Of a stretch of DNA of 64,000 nt, positions 61,357 to 64,000 are shown piece after piece. The notes beneath the pieces were generated by a model that worked only from the letters and a program-made list of their open reading frames with translations, searched no databases and had not been told where the DNA came from. Position 1 is the stretch's first letter; every line of letters starts with the position of its first letter. A program made the translations under genes and the position numbers. This stretch comes from Cyclina sinensis (lineage: Eukaryota; Mollusca; Bivalvia; Venerida; Veneridae): NCBI GenBank assembly GCA_012932295.1, contig JAAONU010000008.1:35764949-35828948 (forward strand), written 5' to 3'.

Positions 61357-61623
61357 GACAAATGGGACACCTTTGTCGGCATCCCTTCAATAACTTTTTT
61401 GTATCACTTTTCTTCTTCTGTCAAATAGCAGCTACAGTTAGCATATATGTATGGCTAGGTACTGGTCGTATACAATATACAAATATTCCAAGAAAATCCC
61501 CATAGCTGTTGATAATTTATCCCAATTCCTGAATATTTACGCGAAAACTGATGACATTAGTCATAGACTACACATTTTTCTCGCTTAAAGCACCGAGCTA
61601 CATGATTTAGGTCTTACCCCTTG
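61357..61623 (-). repeat. Right inverted arm
   Basis: Reverse complement of 58877-59142, starting inward at 'aaatgggacacctttg'. Confidence 0.8.
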
Positions 61624-61799
61624 CTGTAAGTAAACAGCACAGAGTGACATAGCTGTCAAAGATAAGGCTGCAATAATATTCTTGAACATCAAATGCGATT
61701 TAGCGTTAATTATTTTTCAATAACCTCACTTCTTGCACAATTAACAGGATTTTTTTGAACGCAGAATAATTCTAGCGAACTTGAAGTGGCATTAAACGG

Positions 61800-62480
61800 G
61801 AATATGCATTTTAGACAAGTCAACATTGTCGTTTAACATATTAATACAAAGCCTTGAGAAGTTCACTTGTTCTTTTAACATAATAAGACATTATGTTTAC
61901 AATATCACATGGAATTGGGGCATATTCAAACGATACTTGATCAATTTAACATTGCGGTGTAACATAATATAGCAATGTCTTGAAAAATTAACACGAGTTT
62001 TAATATAATAAGATATTAATTTAACAATATCGAATGCCATTTAGACATAATTAAAGTGATATTTGGACATTTTAACACTGCGCTTTAACATAATTATATT
62101 ATATCTTGACAAGTTAACATGTCTTCTGGACATTTTAGAATATTGTTCTAACAAGATAACATTGATAATAGACATATTAAATTGATATTTAGTTAAAATG
62201 TTCTTTAAAATTATCAAACCAAGGTTTGAGCATTTTATATTTACTTTTTACATAGTAGACGTTGTTGAACAATATCACTCAGTACATAGACATGTTCAAA
62301 TTGTTATTGGAAAGTTTAACAGCTCGGTTTAACAGATTATTACAGAGTCTCGACAAGTTCACTTGCCATATTGACAATATAAAACGATGTTTTAACAATA
62401 TAACATTGTCGATAGAGATGTTCAAATGTCAGTTTTGCAAGTCAACATTATGTCTTGACATGTAAACACGCTGAAAAGAG
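61800..62480. repeat. Degenerate satellite, about 120-127-bp unit with a ~21-bp sub-period
   Basis: Similar units start near 61811, 61938, 62065, about 62190 and 62306. Motifs such as 'gacaagttaaca' and 'tttaacataat' recur about every 20 bases within each unit. The frame at 62262-62465 follows the sub-period as a seven-residue pattern and is likely a by-product. Confidence 0.65.
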
Positions 62481-62489
62481 AAGTTCACA

Positions 62490-63920
62490 TGTCCCACTGA
62501 CAAGTTACCATGAAATGCGTGAACAAAAGACAGCTGTGGGGTTCCATAGTCTTCTGTTAGAAATTATTTTCTGATATACAATTTTATAACACTACCTTTG
62601 TATATACGATTTGTGACATTCATTTGTAATTGAACCATAAGTAAAGTCAGACAGTAAAGGCACGACACGATCAGTTTTCAAACAGATAAAACATATAACA
62701 CATATCAGTGTCTAATTAAACAAAACCGTTTTTTTTTATTAATATGCGATGAAACTAATTAGCTTGCATATCTCTATTATACCTCATTCACAGATATCTA
62801 GTGAAAATTAGCGTATCTCTCTCCTTTTCATGAACCGAAAAGATTAGAAATCTGAAACTTTGTTGACACTCAGAAATCTTTTTAATCATTTTCGACACTT
62901 CACTACAATATTAGTCGGTCTCAAAGTGTGAAGGATGTCCAATATATTGTTGTACTGCTTTTTGTGTTGGCCTGTTAATAATATACCAGTTATTTTAGCC
63001 TTTACAAACTCCCCTGGTCAAATGTTTAAGAGTGGTACATTACATCACATTAATTGATTAATTCACAGACTCTTATTTTTGCAGCTCCGACAGGCGTGTT
63101 ACTTCATACATATTAGTTTTTCGGCTCCGGCAGGTATATTGTAACATCGTCTATATAACAGTGATTGGACTGAAAGTATTACGTTTTAGTTGCATCATGT
63201 GCCTTCTAATCATTAACGTGTTAACACATCACTATGACTTTTAACGCATAAAAATATTGACATTTATAAGGCAGTTTAGATAGCATTATATCTATGGTGG
63301 AATATTATATATCTGATTTGTACAGTTTGGTATTTTCCTAGCTCAAGGGAATGATTGTTCTGTGACTTAAGATAATGATGGACAATTTAAAAGTGTTATT
63401 AGTTTTGAATGAATAATTGTTAAAACTGTGAAATATTCCCATAAAAAGATAATTATTTTTTTTGTTCAGTTGGTTAAGACTGGTTTTATCTATTTTGGCA
63501 TAAATACCAAATTAACTGTTTGACCAAGCCTTTGAAAAAAATATGACGCGAGTGATGTCGAGAAACCATGTCATTCGATACTTTCCCATTCTTTGATGAC
63601 ATGAAAATTCATTTCTGTGAAGGATTTTCATCAGATATTAATTATATCAAAATACGGAAACGGTTCATTAGATTTTGAATCATTTTTAGAAGCCATTGTT
63701 GTTACACATTTATTGATTTTATCTTGGAAAAGTGTTCAGATAAATATATTTATTAACGTAAATTCGAAGAACGTGTTCAATGGGATTCACCTATTTATCA
63801 CAGATTAATTACTGTGGCGAAAGGATCATCTTATTAGATATACACTAAATTTAATAAGGTACTTTTAAAGTGATCAGTACAGCGGTAACACTAAAGAAGA
63901 GTTAAACAGATTTCGAGACA
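62490..63920. other. No gene recognised
   Basis: AT-rich flank. The frame at 63617-63808 has no recognisable motif. A possible promoter for the gene at the right edge was not identified with confidence. Confidence 0.4.
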
Positions 63921-63922
63921 AA

Positions 63923-64000
63923 ATGGGACTTGTCTGTTTGTTCGTAGAGCTAACTGCATCAGCTTCACTGCGAGGAGCAAAGGCACTGCCAGAGTATTCG
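63923..64000 (+). CDS. Possible first exon, partial at right edge
   Basis: ATG in the context 'gacaaaatgg', followed by 26 open codons to the window end (MGLVCLFVELTASASLRGAK and on to LPEYS). The last 80 bases are clearly more GC-rich than the preceding AT-rich flank. The N-terminus could be a weak signal peptide (hydrophobic VCLFVEL, then small residues). No family can be named from so little sequence. Confidence 0.3.
   Translation, partial: MGLVCLFVELTASASLRGAKALPEYS

Larger units (their letters stand above)
58877..61623. mobile_element. 2.75-kb element with about 266-bp terminal inverted repeats
   Basis: 58877-59142 is the reverse complement of 61357-61623 with scattered mismatches. Shared phrases include 'acctaaatcatgtagctcgg', 'aattgggataaattatcaac' and 'gacagaagaagaaa'. 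Each outer end starts CAAGGGGT. 'ctgt' adjoins both ends, but a target duplication is not certain. The 2.2-kb interior is AT-rich without a recognised transposase. The size and long arms suggest a foldback or non-autonomous long-TIR transposon. Confidence 0.75.

Overview
The window is eukaryotic, AT-rich and repeat-dense. Its genes are spliced with GT-AG introns. Its repeats look molluscan, most likely from a bivalve of the clam type: degenerate 'gaccttgacc'-rich blocks, elements running from 'gctcacctgag' to 'gggccatcatggccct', tRNA-derived SINEs and broken LINE reverse transcriptases. The taxon is inferred from repeat style and from the encoded proteins; no search was run.

Layout. 1-2300: dispersed repeats. 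2309-5728, minus strand: the first four coding exons of a TPR protein that resembles the N-terminus of TRANK1 (TPR and ankyrin repeat-containing protein 1); the gene runs off the left edge. 5.4-33.6 kb and 33.8-48.7 kb: two copies (A and B) of one tandem segmental duplication. Each copy carries an intact three-exon gene on the plus strand (A: 24668-33166; B: 42844-48328). The genes encode 586-residue secreted, cysteine-rich glycoproteins with a somatomedin-B-like motif near the N-terminus. They resemble the ectodomain of molluscan adhesion/Mth-like GPCRs but have no seven-helix region. Copy B also starts with a dead copy of the TRANK1-like first coding exon (34037-34146), which dates the duplication after that gene was in place.

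Because A and B are alignable by eye, each acts as an empty-site control for insertions in the other. This gives sharp borders for several mobile elements: a 3350-bp TIR element with a 6-bp target duplication (20740-24089); a 36-bp perfect palindrome with a 7-bp target duplication (16162-16197); a SINE (26044-26260); a miniature element with terminal direct repeats carrying a tRNA-Asp-like core (29663-30207); and, in copy B, a 3.1-kb composite with a nested 1984-bp TIR transposon (38761-40744). Copy A also holds two pogo/Tigger-like elements, a MULE-like element and a 5'-truncated LINE.

48.7-64 kb: mostly non-coding. It has microsatellites, a 92-bp hairpin, tandem repeats, weakly supported minus-strand exons near 55 kb, a 2.75-kb element with about 266-bp inverted ends (58877-61623), a degenerate ~125-bp satellite (61.8-62.5 kb) and what may be the first exon of a further gene cut by the right edge (63923-64000).
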